Shown here piece by piece: positions 5,035 to 6,040 of a stretch of DNA of 6,040 nucleotides. This DNA comes from Candidatus Falkowbacteria bacterium RIFOXYC2_FULL_48_21 (GTDB taxonomy: Bacteria > Patescibacteriota > Patescibacteriia > UBA11705 > JABHMO01): positions 1 to 6,040 of the forward strand of contig MFGM01000083.1 in the NCBI GenBank assembly GCA_001778275.1. Direction: 5' to 3'. A model generated the notes under the pieces. That model had not been told where the DNA came from, made no database searches, and saw only the letters and a list, made by a program, of their open reading frames with translations. Every line of letters begins with the position of its first letter. Within the stretch, counting starts at the first letter, position 1. Made by a program: the position numbers and the translations under genes.

Positions 5035-6040
5035 AATATTTATGATGAGTTGATTAAAATAGAAAATGTTTTCCACGCGTGGCATGAATTCCGGTTAGGA
5101 AAATCCGGAAAAATAGAGGTGATGAAATTCGGGTTTAACTTGGAGGATAATTTGTTTCAATTGCGCGATGAGCTGGCAAAGTCCGAATATCGGCATGGGG
5201 CATATCAAAAGTTCGTTATTCATGACCCGAAGCAACGGATTATTCATAAGGCAAAGATTAAGGATAGAATCGTGCATACCTTGGCGGCGAAAGAGCTGGA
5301 AAGATTATATCAGCCGACATTTATCACCGACTCATTCGCTTGTCAGAAAGACAAGGGGATACATCGGGGATTGAGCCGTGTGGTCGCGGCCGCGCGAAAG
5401 GTCAGCAAAAATTATACGAGTAACTTTTGGTATTTAAAGTGCGATGTGAGAAAATTTTTTGACAACATTGATCATGCGGCGCTCATTTCAATTTTGCGCC
5501 GAAAGATAAAAGATGAACGATTCTTGCGGTTGCTCGTCGAGATAATTGGCAGTTTTTATAAAGATGAGCAGGGCAAGGGCTTGCCACTGGGAAATTTCAC
5601 CAGTCAATGGCTGGCGAACATTTATCTGAACGAATTGGACTGTTTTGCCAAGCATGATTTGAAAATTAGATATTATTTCCGTTATGCCGATGATGTGTTG
5701 ATATTCAATGATGATGCTGGTAAGTTGCGGGAACATCTGTCTGCGCTCAGCGTGTTTTTAGCGGAAAAACTGTGTTTGCGGTTGCACGACGATAAAACGT
5801 TTATAAAAAAATTCAGCCAAGGAATTGATTTTGTCGGGTACAGGATTTTGCCGCGTTATGTTATAATAAAACCGGCGCTGAAGAAGAGGATTTTGCGGCG
5901 GATGGCGGCGCGGCGGTTGGCGCTGGCGCGGGGTGAGATTGGTTTGAGCGCCTATACCGCGTCATTGAATTCATATTATGGCTGTCTGAAACATTGTAGC
6001 GGATATGGCGTGCAGAATAAAATAATTTATCAAAGCATTA
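5020..6040 (+). CDS. DGR reverse transcriptase (3' end outside window)
   Basis: 340 codons from ATG 5020 to the window edge with no stop; probably only a short C-terminal tail is missing. RNA-directed DNA polymerase that copies TR RNA with errors at adenines. Visible motifs: N-terminal NIYDELIKIENVFHAW and FGFNLEDNLFQLRDEL; VIHDPKQRIIHKAKIKDRIVH (65-85, RT motif 1/2 region); motif A at CDVRKFFDNID (141-151, catalytic D142); LGNFTSQ (190-196), the DGR-specific form of the QGxxxSP motif of group II intron RTs; RYADD (221-225, catalytic D224/D225); and FVGYRIL (271-277, motif E). All catalytic residues are intact. The N-terminal block is conserved in CPR-type DGR RTs as I know them, which supports this start although it overlaps avd. 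No maturase, endonuclease or integrase domain is visible. It probably shares a transcript with TR, reading through antisense avd. Confidence 0.95.
   Translation, partial: MKTVHNIYDELIKIENVFHAWHEFRLGKSGKIEVMKFGFNLEDNLFQLRDELAKSEYRHGAYQKFVIHDPKQRIIHKAKIKDRIVHTLAAKELERLYQPTFITDSFACQKDKGIHRGLSRVVAAARKVSKNYTSNFWYLKCDVRKFFDNIDHAALISILRRKIKDERFLRLLVEIIGSFYKDEQGKGLPLGNFTSQWLANIYLNELDCFAKHDLKIRYYFRYADDVLIFNDDAGKLREHLSALSVFLAEKLCLRLHDDKTFIKKFSQGIDFVGYRILPRYVIIKPALKKRILRRMAARRLALARGEIGLSAYTASLNSYYGCLKHCSGYGVQNKIIYQSI

Larger units (their letters stand above)
3913..6040 (+). mobile_element. Diversity-generating retroelement cassette (VR, TR, avd, RT)
   Basis: All core DGR parts are present in order: VR at the 3' end of the target gene, spacer, TR, structured spacer, avd (inverted) and RT. 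A DGR moves sequence information from TR to VR rather than transposing itself. No integrase, phage gene or attachment site is visible, so this looks like a chromosomal cassette rather than a phage one. Intact motifs and a VR with exclusively amino-acid-changing differences suggest it is, or recently was, active. The element's right end lies beyond the window. Confidence 0.93.

Noticed and set aside
5168..5374. 68-codon plus-strand frame within the RT gene
   Set aside because: It is a shadow frame of the reverse transcriptase, whose own frame (from 5020) carries all conserved motifs.
5020..6040. Group II intron or retron reverse transcriptase
   Set aside because: The LGNFTSQ motif in place of QGxxxSP, no maturase or HNH domain in the visible part, and the adjacent avd and TR/VR pair all point to a DGR.

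Overview
The window looks like a piece of a Candidate Phyla Radiation (Patescibacteria) genome. This is an inference from three things: the small compact genes with weak Shine-Dalgarno sites, the abundant short palindromes (some inside coding sequence), and above all a diversity-generating retroelement (DGR) whose reverse transcriptase and accessory protein resemble the versions I know from that group. Taxonomy cannot be proven from the window.

Left part (1-1809). Positions 2-1033 hold the 3' end of valS (valyl-tRNA synthetase: anticodon-binding domain and C-terminal coiled-coil arm). Two palindrome-rich segments lie in frame inside it. A palindrome follows the stop codon. Next comes a well-formed sigma-70-type promoter (-35 at 1086, -10 at 1109) whose -10 sits between two copies of a 17-bp inverted repeat. 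It drives a 181-aa protein with an N-terminal winged-helix domain and a minimal nucleotidyltransferase domain (1142-1687), which is probably autoregulated. The next spacer holds two 8-bp-stem hairpins with an identical loop and a compensated base pair.

Right part (1810-6040) is a DGR. The target is a 744-aa protein with an AAA_5/MoxR-type ATPase domain at its N-terminus and a C-type-lectin-like variable domain at its C-terminus. The last ~122 bp of its gene (VR, 3913-4034) repeat a template (TR, 4406-4527). There are 13 mismatches, of which 11 fall on TR adenines, and every one of the 11 affected codons changes its amino acid. About 370 bp of palindrome-rich non-coding DNA separate VR from TR. 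After TR come a structured 138-bp spacer, then avd on the minus strand (4666-5034, possibly starting at 5085), then the DGR reverse transcriptase on the plus strand (5020 to the window end, 340 codons visible, no stop reached).

How it should work: TR-containing RNA is copied by the RT together with Avd, with errors at adenines. The cDNA replaces VR, which rewrites the binding face of the lectin-like tail of the ATPase. The unusual points are that the diversified protein is an apparently cytoplasmic AAA+ ATPase, that avd is inverted relative to TR and RT, and that the avd and RT start codons overlap head-to-head (15 bp), leaving no private promoter space for either gene.
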